Source: Deltaproteobacteria bacterium
Lineage (GTDB): Bacteria > Desulfobacterota > JADFVX01
Length of the DNA: 64,000 bases
Assembly (NCBI GenBank): GCA_029860075.1
Contig: JAOUBX010000001.1
Coordinates: forward strand, 25,965 to 89,964
Direction of reading: 5' to 3'
The notes under the pieces are model-generated. The model saw only the letters and a program-made list of their open reading frames with translations, was not told where the DNA came from and made no database searches. The position numbers and the translations under genes were made by a program. Each line of letters begins with the position of its first letter. Position 1 is the stretch's first letter. Shown here piece after piece: positions 33,574-42,668 of the stretch.

Positions 33574-34196
33574 AGCGTATAGCCATAACGCAGCGTTTGA
33601 TTGAAAATGACAGTTATTATGAGGTCAGAGATGCCCTTGATGTAAGATGGGCTCAGTTACTGGGAAAACTTGGATGGCTTCCAGTAATTCTTCCAACAGC
33701 CTTTGACTTTGGAGAATATTTTCGATCATTTAAAATTGATGGAGTTGTACTTAGCGGGGGAAATGATCTTGCTCTACATTCGGACAGCAGTTTGTCCCGG
33801 AAGAGAGATGCCTTTGAAATGGGAATTATTAAATTTGCGCTAAATAATGATATTCCTGTTTTTGGAATTTGCAGAGGGATGCAGATATTGGCCCAATATT
33901 TTAACTGTACATTTAAAAAAATAGATGGGCATGTTGGTAGTAGGCATAAATTGGTTAATTCGGACAGATCGAGATATAAGGATGATTTAGCTAAATTGAA
34001 TGAAGTGAATTCATTTCATAATTACGGCATAGACATTGTACATGATGATTTGATTGTATCTGCAAGGAGTGAAGATGATGCAGTAGAAGCAATTGAACAT
34101 AAGCATTATAAGGTGTTTGGGCAAATGTGGCACAGCGAAAGGGAAACCCCTTTTTCTGATGTTGAACTGAATATAATAAGTAAATTTTTTAACTGA
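33570..34196 (+). CDS. Class I glutamine amidotransferase-like hydrolase (Cj1417-like)
   Basis: 208 residues from the ATG at 33570 (ATGA overlap). The nucleophile elbow is VFGICRGMQILAQ with Cys101, and the His/Glu pair is MWHSERE (His188, Glu190), completing the triad. It resembles the C26 gamma-glutamyl hydrolase group and stands alone without a synthase domain. In the C. jejuni pathway Cj1417 hydrolyses CDP-L-glutamine to cytidine diphosphoramidate and glutamate. Being sandwiched between the glutamine-kinase-like and nucleotidyltransferase genes supports that role. Confidence 0.88.
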   Translation: MKRIAITQRLIENDSYYEVRDALDVRWAQLLGKLGWLPVILPTAFDFGEYFRSFKIDGVVLSGGNDLALHSDSSLSRKRDAFEMGIIKFALNNDIPVFGICRGMQILAQYFNCTFKKIDGHVGSRHKLVNSDRSRYKDDLAKLNEVNSFHNYGIDIVHDDLIVSARSEDDAVEAIEHKHYKVFGQMWHSERETPFSDVELNIISKFFN

Positions 34197-34205
34197 GGGA
34201 TTTCT

Positions 34206-34943
34206 ATGAAGGGGGTAATACTTGCTGCCGGAAGAGGTAGCCGGATGAAGGATGAGACCGATAATAAGCCTAAATGTTTGGCAAAACTAGGAGGAAAGCC
34301 GCTCATTCAATGGCAGATAGAGTCAATGAAGGAGGGGCAAATTGAGGAGATAGGTATTGTACGGGGGTACATGTCCCATATGCTTGACGGCTATGGAGAT
34401 AAACATTTTGAGAACCACAGATGGTCAGAGACCAATATGGTAATGTCATTGACCTGTGCGGAAGAATGGTTGGATAACGGCACCTGTATAGTTAGCTACT
34501 CTGATATCGTATATTCTGCTGATACTATTTCTTTATTGTCGAAAAAAGAAGGTGATATAGTGATTACTTATGATAAAGAATGGTTAAAGTTATGGCAGAA
34601 ACGATTTGAAAATCCATTATCGGATGCAGAAACATTTCGTATTGATAAAAGAGGAGTTTTAGTTGAAATTGGTAATAGAGCAAAAAGTCTTGATGAGATT
34701 GAAGGGCAGTATATGGGTCTTCTAAAATTTACTTCCAGAGGGTGGCAACAGGTAAAAGGTTATCTATCTACTTTAAATCAGGAAGAATGCGACAGGCTTG
34801 ATATGACGGGTCTGCTAAACAGATTAATAGAAAGAAAAATCATTATAGACACAGTGCCCATAAATGAATGGTGGTATGAAGTAGATAGTGAAAAGGATTT
34901 GAAAATATATAACTCTTTATTGAATGAAAGGGATTGCAATTGA
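34206..34943 (+). CDS. Sugar-phosphate-type nucleotidyltransferase, probable CTP:phosphoglutamine cytidylyltransferase (Cj1416-like)
   Basis: 245 residues. The nucleotide-binding loop is VILAAGRGSRM (4-14) followed by KPKCLAKLGG, and the metal-binding Asp is in VSYSDIVYS (Asp100); a second acidic site WYEVDSEKD is near the C-terminus. The fold is that of small NTP transferases such as MobA-like or choline-phosphate cytidylyltransferases. In C. jejuni Cj1416 couples CTP to L-glutamine phosphate. It follows the amidotransferase by nine bases and ends the tight part of the module; 164 bases without a gene follow. Confidence 0.87.
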   Translation: MKGVILAAGRGSRMKDETDNKPKCLAKLGGKPLIQWQIESMKEGQIEEIGIVRGYMSHMLDGYGDKHFENHRWSETNMVMSLTCAEEWLDNGTCIVSYSDIVYSADTISLLSKKEGDIVITYDKEWLKLWQKRFENPLSDAETFRIDKRGVLVEIGNRAKSLDEIEGQYMGLLKFTSRGWQQVKGYLSTLNQEECDRLDMTGLLNRLIERKIIIDTVPINEWWYEVDSEKDLKIYNSLLNERDCN

Positions 34944-35107
34944 TAACCCATTTTCTCATGGAATGCTTGTTTAACATTTTAGTTGGTATGTTACATTACA
35001 TTGTATGAGAGAAGTTGCCCGTTTGGGTATTTAATAAATAAAAGAAGTGATTGTCACGAAAGTTACTTTATGAACGTTAATTTTACCTGATTTATAAAGG
35101 TTTATTC

Positions 35108-36145
35108 ATGTCAGACTACATCATTTCAAAGCTTATTTTAGATACACTGTTAGAGAGTGAAAAAATATCGGTTATTGATTGTGGCGCCAGAGGTGGGGGG
35201 GAACGGCAATGGTCATCATTAACCAATAATATGATTCTTTATGGCTTTGATCCTGATAAAGATGAATGCGATCACCTAAATGAGCAAGCCAAGAATAAGG
35301 GGCTTGATCATTTTTATTACCCTTTATGCCTTGCCGAAAATAATGATAAAAATCGTGATTTTTATATTGCAAAGTGTTGTGATTCAAGTTCCCTGTATCC
35401 GCCGAATGAGGAGTTGTTAAAGAGATTCAAACAAAGTGTCTGGGGAAAAACTGTTTATACCTTTGATTCACTTAAAACAGATAAAATTGAGAAGGTTAGC
35501 ACAACGAGTCTGGATATATGGGCTGAGGAAAATAATATTAAAGAGGTAGATTTCATCAAACTTGATGTTCAGGGTGCAGAGCTTGAAGTTCTTAAAGGAG
35601 GAAAAAAACTATTAAAATCTACCTTAGGTTTGAATATAGAGGTTTGGTTTCTTCCTCTTTACAGGGGGATACCTCTGTTTAGTGATATCGATTCTTTTGT
35701 TCGCAGTGAGGATTTTGATTTTTATTCAATGCATACTTATACTTCCGGTCAATTTGTTGGCAGAAAGTCATCTCCCGTTATGTTTGACAGGGTTAATACT
35801 TTTTGGGAACAGCAACTGGCAGGGCAATTAGTGACTACAGATGCATTCTTTTTAAAAGATCCCATTCAAAGGGCGATACCCTCTATGGATAATAATAAAA
35901 TTTTAAAATTATCCTGTATTGCAGAAATAAGCGAGCAGATAGAGTATGCTTTTGAGCTTTTATCTTATTTGAAAAAGAAGCTGGATGTAGAGGGTGAAGA
36001 TAAAAAATCAAGACTTGTTAATGATATTTATCGTATAGCTGCTAAAAAATATGGCAGGAAAAAAAAGATCATATATTTGAAAAAAGACTTGGAAAACAGA
36101 GTGTTCCAGCCAATAAAAAAAATGAAAAAGAGATTTTTGGGTTAG
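35108..36145 (+). CDS. FkbM-family methyltransferase
   Basis: 345 residues. VIDCGARGGGERQW serves as motif I, YGFDPDKDECDHL binds the adenosine, and FIKLDVQGAELEVLKGG is the FkbM signature. After residue about 270 a helical, Lys-rich tail follows. FkbM enzymes O-methylate sugars and polyketides. It could methylate the heptose or the phosphoramidate; C. jejuni also has two methyltransferases in the equivalent set. A G7 run at 35195-35201 encodes the Gly-rich loop. Confidence 0.85.
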   Translation: MSDYIISKLILDTLLESEKISVIDCGARGGGERQWSSLTNNMILYGFDPDKDECDHLNEQAKNKGLDHFYYPLCLAENNDKNRDFYIAKCCDSSSLYPPNEELLKRFKQSVWGKTVYTFDSLKTDKIEKVSTTSLDIWAEENNIKEVDFIKLDVQGAELEVLKGGKKLLKSTLGLNIEVWFLPLYRGIPLFSDIDSFVRSEDFDFYSMHTYTSGQFVGRKSSPVMFDRVNTFWEQQLAGQLVTTDAFFLKDPIQRAIPSMDNNKILKLSCIAEISEQIEYAFELLSYLKKKLDVEGEDKKSRLVNDIYRIAAKKYGRKKKIIYLKKDLENRVFQPIKKMKKRFLG

Positions 36146-36186
36146 ATGAGATCAGTAATCATTAATGGAATAGAGACAAGTTAACG

Positions 36187-37164
36187 TTGTTCTATAAAGG
36201 GAAAAGAGTTCTGGTCACTGGCGGGACCGGTTTTGTCGGCCTCCATATTGTTTTGGAATTGTTAAAGCAGGGAGCGAAAGTTCGAGTTCCCCTTCATAAT
36301 CGCCCTCTGATTATTCAAGATGAAAATATTGAGATAATCAGCGTTGATTTGTCAGATCAAAATGGTTGTCTGAAGGCAGCAGATGGTGTTGATTATGTTT
36401 TTCATGCTGCCGGCGCGGTCGCTGGAGTTGGTCTTGCTGCCAATGGTTCAATGGCTGCGATTACAACGAACCTTATCCTGACCTCACAAATGTTGCAGGC
36501 CTCATGGACAGCCAGAGTAAAACGGTTTTTACTTTTTAGCAGCAGCACAGGATACCCTGTGACCGACCATCCGGTTCAAGAAGATGAAATGTGGAGTGGT
36601 CCGACTCACCCAAACTACTTTGGTTACGGTTGGATGCGAAGGTATTTTGAGAGGCTGGGCGAATTTGTCGCATCCAGTTCGGATCTCCAAATATCAATTA
36701 TAAGGCCTACGGCTGTATATGGGCAATATGATAATTTTGACCCTTTAACGAGCCATGTCATTCCTGCTCTCATCAGAAAGGCGGTTGAAAGGCAAACACC
36801 TTATGAAGTCTGGGGCAGTGGTGAAGAGGCAAGAGATTTTCTGCATGTGAGTGATTTGGCAAGAGGCTGCCTCCTCATGTTGGAGAAAAACCCTGCATGT
36901 GATCCTGTTAACATTGGTTATGGTCAGGCTGTTAAGATTAAAGATATTGTCCATATGATTTTAAAAGCTGCCGGACATAATCAGGTTGAGGTCATATTTA
37001 ATCAATCAAAGCCGACAACTATACCGGTAAGAGCTGTTAATACTGATAAGGCGAGAACATTGCTTGGCTTTGAGCCGCAAGTTTCTCTTGAAGATGGTTT
37101 AAGGGATACGCTTTACTGGTATGCTAAAAAGGAAAAATATAACCTGACTGAGATTTCTAAATGA
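36187..37164 (+). CDS. NAD-dependent epimerase/dehydratase-like SDR, Lys of YxxxK replaced by Arg
   Basis: 325 residues from a TTG start (no ATG fits the Rossmann motif). VLVTGGTGFVG is intact. LFSSSTGYP supplies the Ser position. The catalytic pair reads YGWMR: Tyr is present but Lys is Arg. The C-terminal half has the substrate loops SHVIPALIRKAV, VWGSGEEARDFLHV and VNIGYGQAVKIKDI. It is close in build to the SDRs at 25022 and 38100. It may be the C4-reductase or epimerase acting on the GDP-4-keto-6-deoxyheptose. The next gene overlaps by ATGA. Confidence 0.83.
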   Translation: MFYKGKRVLVTGGTGFVGLHIVLELLKQGAKVRVPLHNRPLIIQDENIEIISVDLSDQNGCLKAADGVDYVFHAAGAVAGVGLAANGSMAAITTNLILTSQMLQASWTARVKRFLLFSSSTGYPVTDHPVQEDEMWSGPTHPNYFGYGWMRRYFERLGEFVASSSDLQISIIRPTAVYGQYDNFDPLTSHVIPALIRKAVERQTPYEVWGSGEEARDFLHVSDLARGCLLMLEKNPACDPVNIGYGQAVKIKDIVHMILKAAGHNQVEVIFNQSKPTTIPVRAVNTDKARTLLGFEPQVSLEDGLRDTLYWYAKKEKYNLTEISK

Positions 37165-38093
37165 AAAAAGAAAGAATAACAGAAGAGGATTTTGAACGAA
37201 TGTTTGACTGTGGGAAAAATGATTTTCCTCCTGGGTTTTCATCGCGTCTTGCTACAGTTAATACGGTCTATCGGGAAGCGGAAAGAGAAGATATTGAAGA
37301 ATATACTCTTGATCTTTTAAAAAGAATTCAATCTCCCCAAATTACCAGGACAAAGGAAGAAAACCTCCAGGCTTTTGAAAAAGGCTGGGGAGAAAACCTG
37401 GAAGCATTGAAAATAAAAGGTGTCACGTCGGAAAGTCTTAAGCCCGGGTACTTTCGCCCCTCAAACTATCTTCGCTACAGGAAGAATCTTATTATCCCCG
37501 ATAACCCTCATATAGAGTATGATCTGTTTAACCTTGCCCGGGAGGTGATATTTACAAAATATCTATCTCCTTATGAAACCATATGTGAGATAGGCTGCGG
37601 AAGCTGTCAAAATCTGTTTATGCTTAGTGAACTTTACCCTGAGAAAAAACTGATTGGTCTTGACTGGACATTATCTTCATCTGAAATTGCCGGATTGCTT
37701 TCCAAAACATTGAAAAGAGATATTGAAGGTCACCTTTTTGATATGATGGAACCAGAGTCGGACCTGTCTATTAAACCTGCCGGCGCCATAATAACCATTC
37801 ATGCCATGGAGCAGGTAGGGACTAATTATGGAAACCTGCTATCTTTTATTCTGAATGCAAAGCCAGCTATCGTTTTACACTATGAACCGATTCTCGACTT
37901 TTATGATGAGAACAACCTTCTTGATTTCCTTGCCTTAAGTTACTGCAAAAAAAGAAATTATCTGTCCGGTTATTTGACTGCATTAAAAGCGCTGGAAAAA
38001 GAAGGGGAAATTGAAATTATTGAGGCACGAAGGCCATATCTCGGGGGAGTCGTTCATGAGGCTTCACTTGTCATATGGAGGCCAAAAGGATAA
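37161..38093 (+). CDS. Putative class I SAM methyltransferase
   Basis: 310 residues. The N-terminal 110 residues are charged and helical with no recognised domain. A methyltransferase core follows with ETICEIGCGSCQNLFML as motif I and LIGLDWTLSS after it, then a non-standard IITIHAMEQVG segment. The C-terminal part includes LHYEPILDFYDENNLLD. It lies between two SDR genes and is coupled to the first by ATGA, so it probably methylates the same sugar intermediate. The exact family was not recognised. Confidence 0.75.
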   Translation: MKKERITEEDFERMFDCGKNDFPPGFSSRLATVNTVYREAEREDIEEYTLDLLKRIQSPQITRTKEENLQAFEKGWGENLEALKIKGVTSESLKPGYFRPSNYLRYRKNLIIPDNPHIEYDLFNLAREVIFTKYLSPYETICEIGCGSCQNLFMLSELYPEKKLIGLDWTLSSSEIAGLLSKTLKRDIEGHLFDMMEPESDLSIKPAGAIITIHAMEQVGTNYGNLLSFILNAKPAIVLHYEPILDFYDENNLLDFLALSYCKKRNYLSGYLTALKALEKEGEIEIIEARRPYLGGVVHEASLVIWRPKG

Positions 38094-38099
38094 TTATCT

Positions 38100-39098
38100 G
38101 TGAAGGTAAGAATGATTAGTGAAAAAATATTAAAAAGCTTTTCTTCTAAAAAGGTTCTGGTTACGGGTGGCACCGGTTTAATCGGGAGACAGGTTGTTGA
38201 TATCCTGGTTTCTACCGGTGCTGACGTAAGGATTGTGTCGCTTGATAAAATTAATGTCAATGATAAAGCCGAACATATTTTTGGAGATTTAACCCATTTT
38301 GATTTCTGTAAAGAAGTAACAAAGGGAATTGACTGTACTTTTCATATTGCCGGCATAGGGGCATCTGTTCAGGCAACCGTTAATCATCCGGCGAGCCATT
38401 TTGTCCCCCATCTGATGATGAATACTAATGTCCTGGAAGCAAGCCGACTAAATGGCATCGAAAAACTTGTCTATACGAGCAGCATAGGCGCCTATGCCAG
38501 CGCTGAAGTATTTGTTGAATCTGATTATTCGATTGATTCCAAACCCATGGATTTTGCAGGCTGGGCAAAAAGAATGGCTGAAATGCAGGTTGATGCTTAC
38601 AAGAAAGAGTATGGTTTAAAAGGTTATTCCATTGTCAGGCCGGCTAATGTTTTTGGGCCCGGTGATAACTTTGATCCCGTAAACGCCCTGGTCATTCCAT
38701 CTCTCATAAGCAGGATTCACAGGGGGGACAATCCACTCGTTGTCTGGGGAGATGGATCAGCAATAAGAGATTTTGTCTATAGCCGTGATTGTGCAGAAGG
38801 GATTATTCTTGCCCTTTACCATGGCACGGGTGATGGTTTTATGAATCTCGGCAGTGGAAAAGGCTATTCCATAGGTGAACTTGTTGAAACTCTTCACCAT
38901 ATTATCGATTTCAATTATGTATTCGACCCTGAAAAACCCTCAGGCTATCCGAAGAGAGTAATGGATATTTCTCTTGCCAGAGAAAAAATTGGTTATCAAC
39001 CAACAACGACCTTGGCAGAGGGCTTAAAAGCGACATGGGAGTGGTATTGTAAACACCGGGACGAGCATAAACTGAAGATGAACTATTTTAAGGAGTAA
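38100..39098 (+). CDS. NAD-dependent epimerase/dehydratase-like SDR, Tyr of YxxxK replaced by Ala
   Basis: 332 residues; GTG at 38100 and ATG at 38112 are both possible starts. VLVTGGTGLIGRQ is the cofactor site and YTSSIGAY the Ser region. The catalytic position reads AGWAK: Lys present, Tyr replaced by Ala. Substrate loops VIPSLISRI, VWGDGSAIRDFVYS and MNLGSGKGYSIGEL match the paralogues at 25022 and 36187. Function in sugar modification is inferred. It starts six bases after the methyltransferase gene. Confidence 0.83.
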   Translation: MKVRMISEKILKSFSSKKVLVTGGTGLIGRQVVDILVSTGADVRIVSLDKINVNDKAEHIFGDLTHFDFCKEVTKGIDCTFHIAGIGASVQATVNHPASHFVPHLMMNTNVLEASRLNGIEKLVYTSSIGAYASAEVFVESDYSIDSKPMDFAGWAKRMAEMQVDAYKKEYGLKGYSIVRPANVFGPGDNFDPVNALVIPSLISRIHRGDNPLVVWGDGSAIRDFVYSRDCAEGIILALYHGTGDGFMNLGSGKGYSIGELVETLHHIIDFNYVFDPEKPSGYPKRVMDISLAREKIGYQPTTTLAEGLKATWEWYCKHRDEHKLKMNYFKE

Positions 39099-39125
39099 GT
39101 TCTTTCTTTAGGGAATTAAGGTCTC

Positions 39126-41084
39126 ATGGCTTATAAAAGAAAAATCAGGGTTGGCCTTGTCCAGATAGGGAATTCATTCTCAGGGCAGTATTATATGCCT
39201 TATTCCATCGGTTTGCTTCAGGCATATGCTCTAAAATATTTGAAAAATCCTGATGATTTTGAATTCTTACTGCCTCTATTTAAGAGAATTAGTGTTAACG
39301 ACGCCTGCTCTTCTCTCCAAAAGGCAGACATAGTTTTTTTCAGCATGTATTTATGGAATACGTCCATAAGCCTGGAAATCGCCAGAATGTTGAAAAAGAA
39401 AAATCCTGATATTGTTACCGTTTTTGGAGGCCCGCAGGTACCTAGTAATGCCAAAAACCTTGAAGTATTTATGAAAAGTTCCCCATTTATTGATCTTGGA
39501 TGTTTCGGAGAAGGGGAGATCCCTTTCCTTAAAACGCTTCAAAACTACGATACAAGGAAATGGGAGAATGTTCCTTCAATGGGATTTGTGGACCCAGAAA
39601 AAGGACTGGTAATTACGGAAGAGGCAGAAAGAATAATGGACCTGGATGAGATTCCATCTCCTTATCTGGATGGAGTCTTTGATCCCTTGATGAAGGTAAA
39701 CCCTGATGTTAACTGGTCTATTATGTGGGAGACTAACAGAGGTTGCCCTTTCTCCTGTGCATTTTGTGCCTGGGGAGCCAATAGCAAGAATAAGCTTTAC
39801 AGATACGGGATGGATCGACTAAAGAGTGAGATCGACTGGTTTGGCAAAAAAAGCATTGACTTTGTTTTTTGCTGTGATGCGAATTTCGGTATTTTGGACA
39901 GGGATATGGATATTGTAAGGTATGTAGCGTGCAGCAAGAAGACTTGTGGCTATCCCCAGGTCTTTTCTGTGCAAAACACTAAGAACTCCTCTGAGCGGAT
40001 TTTTGATATGCAAAGGCTCCTTTCTGAGTATGGGCTTCAAAAAGGGGTTAATCTGGCCCTTCAAACTGTTAATGAGGAAAGTCTTGAGAGTATTAGAAGA
40101 GCTAATATTTCCAATCAGGTATTTGAAGAATTGCAGAATCTTTTTGCCAGGGAGGGTATTCCAACTTTTTCAGATATAATTTTAGGCCTTCCCAGGGAAA
40201 GCTATGAATCGTTTACAAAGGGAGTGGCAGAAGTTATAGAAAGCGGACAGTACAATAATATCCAGTTTATTAACCTGACAATCCTTGAAAATACAGAAAT
40301 GGCTGATTATGAATACCAGAAAAAATATGGACTCACTTTGCAGGAGTCACGTATTATCTATCACCATGGAACGGTTGAGGTTGAGGAAATACCTGAAAAG
40401 CAGTTTCTGGTTGTCGGATCGGATTCCATGCCTAAATCAGACTGGATAAATTCAAGAGTGTACAGTTGGATTGTCTCTCTGCTTTTCTTTGATAAACTTC
40501 TCCAGATCCCCATCCTCATTCTTAACAAAGTTTACAATCTGAACTTTAAGGATATTTTTGAACTTTTTATGACAAACGATCAATCCTATCCGTTGTTTTC
40601 AGAACTTAATTCTATTTTAAGGGATAAAGCTAAAGATATTCAGAGGGGGGGAACTGAATATGTACCATCGAAAGAATGGCTAAATATATGGTGGCCCATT
40701 GATGAATACCTGTTTATTTATTTATCTTTAAATAACAAATTGGACCTTTTTTATAGGGAGGCTGAAAAGCTGATTAATGCTCTTTTGAAAGAGCAAAAAG
40801 CAGTATCCTCGGAAGATGTTATTCGTGATTGTATCGTATTGAATCGCTCCATGATTAAACAGCCTTTTATAAAAGAGGATTTGACTGTCGAATTGAGTCA
40901 TAATGTGTACAGTTGTTATAGTTCCTTTTTCAAGGGTGAATTGAAAGATATTGAAAAGGGCGAATATAAATTTAAAATTAAGAGAAGTGAAGAGCAATGG
41001 TCATCATGGGAGGATTGGTTCAGGCAGCTTGTCTGGTATGGTAAAAAAAAGGGGGTATATCTGTATAATTGTGAAGAAAGTTAA
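39126..41084 (+). CDS. B12-binding-domain-type radical SAM protein
   Basis: 652 residues. The N-terminal 140 residues look like a cobalamin-binding-type domain (MPYSIGLLQAYA, VFGGPQVP, FGEGEIPFLK) although the classical DxHxxG was not seen. The radical SAM core has CPFSCAFC (Cys207, 211, 214), FCCDANFGI, and LGLPRESYESF. The last 200 residues are a helical region with NIWWPIDEYLFIY, unrelated to anything I know. Relatives methylate unactivated carbon or phosphorus centres or rearrange sugars. In this island the target could be a heptose carbon or the phosphoramidate group. Confidence 0.85.
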   Translation: MAYKRKIRVGLVQIGNSFSGQYYMPYSIGLLQAYALKYLKNPDDFEFLLPLFKRISVNDACSSLQKADIVFFSMYLWNTSISLEIARMLKKKNPDIVTVFGGPQVPSNAKNLEVFMKSSPFIDLGCFGEGEIPFLKTLQNYDTRKWENVPSMGFVDPEKGLVITEEAERIMDLDEIPSPYLDGVFDPLMKVNPDVNWSIMWETNRGCPFSCAFCAWGANSKNKLYRYGMDRLKSEIDWFGKKSIDFVFCCDANFGILDRDMDIVRYVACSKKTCGYPQVFSVQNTKNSSERIFDMQRLLSEYGLQKGVNLALQTVNEESLESIRRANISNQVFEELQNLFAREGIPTFSDIILGLPRESYESFTKGVAEVIESGQYNNIQFINLTILENTEMADYEYQKKYGLTLQESRIIYHHGTVEVEEIPEKQFLVVGSDSMPKSDWINSRVYSWIVSLLFFDKLLQIPILILNKVYNLNFKDIFELFMTNDQSYPLFSELNSILRDKAKDIQRGGTEYVPSKEWLNIWWPIDEYLFIYLSLNNKLDLFYREAEKLINALLKEQKAVSSEDVIRDCIVLNRSMIKQPFIKEDLTVELSHNVYSCYSSFFKGELKDIEKGEYKFKIKRSEEQWSSWEDWFRQLVWYGKKKGVYLYNCEES

Positions 41085-41141
41085 TTTTTTTGTAAACCCT
41101 ATTGTTAGGCAGAATGAATACTCATATTGGAGAGATTTATA

Positions 41142-41654
41142 ATGGAAGTGGTTAAAACAGAATTGGATGGAGTTTTGCTAATCAAACCGGACATTTTTGA
41201 AGATCATCGTGGATATTATGTTGAGACATACAACGAAGAGATATATCGGGAAAAAGGAATTGATGTGAAGTTTGTCCAGGATGATATATCGGTATCTTCG
41301 AAGGATGTATTAAGAGGCATTCATGGTGATGGAGAAACGTGGAAACTTATTTCCTGTCTTTATGGAAAATTTTATTTTGTCGTTGTTAATTGTGATGAAA
41401 CATCAGAGAACTTTGGCAAATGGCAGTCCTTTACTCTTTCAGAGACAAACCGATTTCAGGTTCTCGTTCCTCCGAAACATGGAAATGGACATCTGGTTTT
41501 GAGTGATAGCGCTATCTTTCATTATAAACAATCTACTTACTATAATCCGGCAGGACAGTTTACCTACAAGTGGGATGATAAAAAGCTAAACATATGGTGG
41601 CCTGTTAAGCAGCCCATCCTTTCCAGAAGAGATGAAACCGGTCACTTTGTTTAA
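41142..41654 (+). CDS. RmlC-like sugar 3,5-epimerase (DdahB/MlghB type)
   Basis: 170 residues from the ATG at 41142, with TTGGAGAG upstream; a TTG at 41127 is also open. It is a cupin with the RmlC-type features DHRGYYVETY, FVQDDIS, VLRGIHGD (catalytic base His61), FGKWQSFTLS, KHGNGHLVLS and HYKQSTYYNP. The RGIHGD form and GNGHLVL resemble the GDP-heptose epimerases of Campylobacter capsule clusters more than the dTDP-rhamnose enzyme. It would epimerise a GDP-4-keto-6-deoxyheptose at C3 and/or C5. It is followed 15 bases later by hddA. Confidence 0.86.
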   Translation: MEVVKTELDGVLLIKPDIFEDHRGYYVETYNEEIYREKGIDVKFVQDDISVSSKDVLRGIHGDGETWKLISCLYGKFYFVVVNCDETSENFGKWQSFTLSETNRFQVLVPPKHGNGHLVLSDSAIFHYKQSTYYNPAGQFTYKWDDKKLNIWWPVKQPILSRRDETGHFV

Positions 41655-41669
41655 TAAAGGAGTTATATC

Positions 41670-42668
41670 ATGATTATTACAAGGACACCTTTTCGTATTT
41701 CCTTTTTTGGTGGTGGAACTGATTATCCTGTCTGGTACGAGGAAAATGGCGGCGCAGTATTAAGTACAACAATAAATAAATATTGCTACATTAGTTGTCG
41801 ATACCTTCCCCCTTTTTTCGATTATAAATATCGTATCAGATATTCTCACCGGGAGGAGACGAAGGTGGTCAACGAGATAAAACACCCCTCTGTCAGAGAG
41901 TGCCTCAAATTATTAAAGATTGAAAAAGGGATAGAAATGGTTCACACCAGTGATATTCCGGCCATGTCAGGTATTGGTTCCAGTTCAGCTTTTACTGTAG
42001 GTTTTCTTCAGGCTTTATATGCGTTGAAAGGAAAGATTGTTACCAAGCGACATTTAGCGCGGGAAGCTATTTCCATGGAGCAAGATGTTTTAAAAGAAAA
42101 TGTTGGTTCTCAGGACCAGATTGCTGCTGCATTTGGTGGATTTAATAAGGTAGAATTTGGCGGAAATAGAGGATTTTATGTTACACCAATGACAATCGGC
42201 ACAGAAAAGATGGATTTACTTCAGGATCATCTAATGTTGTTTTTTACAGGCTATTCAAGAACTGCTTCTGATGTAGCCGCTGAACAGATAAGGAAAACAG
42301 CTTCAAAAGGTGATGAGTTAAGGGCGATGGGAGAAATGGTTGATGAAGCAATAAATGTTCTTAATAGAGACAGGGGCAATATTACAGATTTCGGTAAGTT
42401 TCTCCATGAATCATGGATGTACAAAAGAGGTCTCACAAAACTAATATCGACAAATAAAATTGATGAGATGTATGAAGTTGGAAGAAGCGCCGGTGCTATT
42501 GGCGGGAAATTATTGGGGGCTGGCGGTGGTGGTTTTTTACTCTTTTTTGCCAAACCGGAAGACCAGCAAAAAATTAAGGAAAAATTGAAGGGGCTCCTGC
42601 ATGTTCCCTTTCGATTTGAACCGCTGGGAAGTCAGATAATAATGTATGCAACACAAGACTTCTACTGA
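41670..42668 (+). CDS. hddA: D-glycero-alpha-D-manno-heptose 7-phosphate kinase (HddA)
   Basis: 332 residues of the GHMP kinase family with AAAGGAG upstream. N-terminal TRTPFRISFFGGGTDYP and the ATP loop IPAMSGIGSSSAFTVG (about 96-111) are characteristic, as is the C-terminal GGKLLGAGGGGFLLFF. It phosphorylates C1 of heptose 7-phosphate, the step before GmhB (22637) and HddC (next gene). The 3' end overlaps hddC by 23 bases if that gene starts at 42646. Confidence 0.92.
   Translation: MIITRTPFRISFFGGGTDYPVWYEENGGAVLSTTINKYCYISCRYLPPFFDYKYRIRYSHREETKVVNEIKHPSVRECLKLLKIEKGIEMVHTSDIPAMSGIGSSSAFTVGFLQALYALKGKIVTKRHLAREAISMEQDVLKENVGSQDQIAAAFGGFNKVEFGGNRGFYVTPMTIGTEKMDLLQDHLMLFFTGYSRTASDVAAEQIRKTASKGDELRAMGEMVDEAINVLNRDRGNITDFGKFLHESWMYKRGLTKLISTNKIDEMYEVGRSAGAIGGKLLGAGGGGFLLFFAKPEDQQKIKEKLKGLLHVPFRFEPLGSQIIMYATQDFY

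Noticed and set aside
33453..34196. Amidotransferase starting at an upstream in-frame codon
   Set aside because: The extra 39 residues overlap the glutamine-kinase gene and are unlike the family; the ATG at 33570 in an ATGA overlap gives a normal-length protein.
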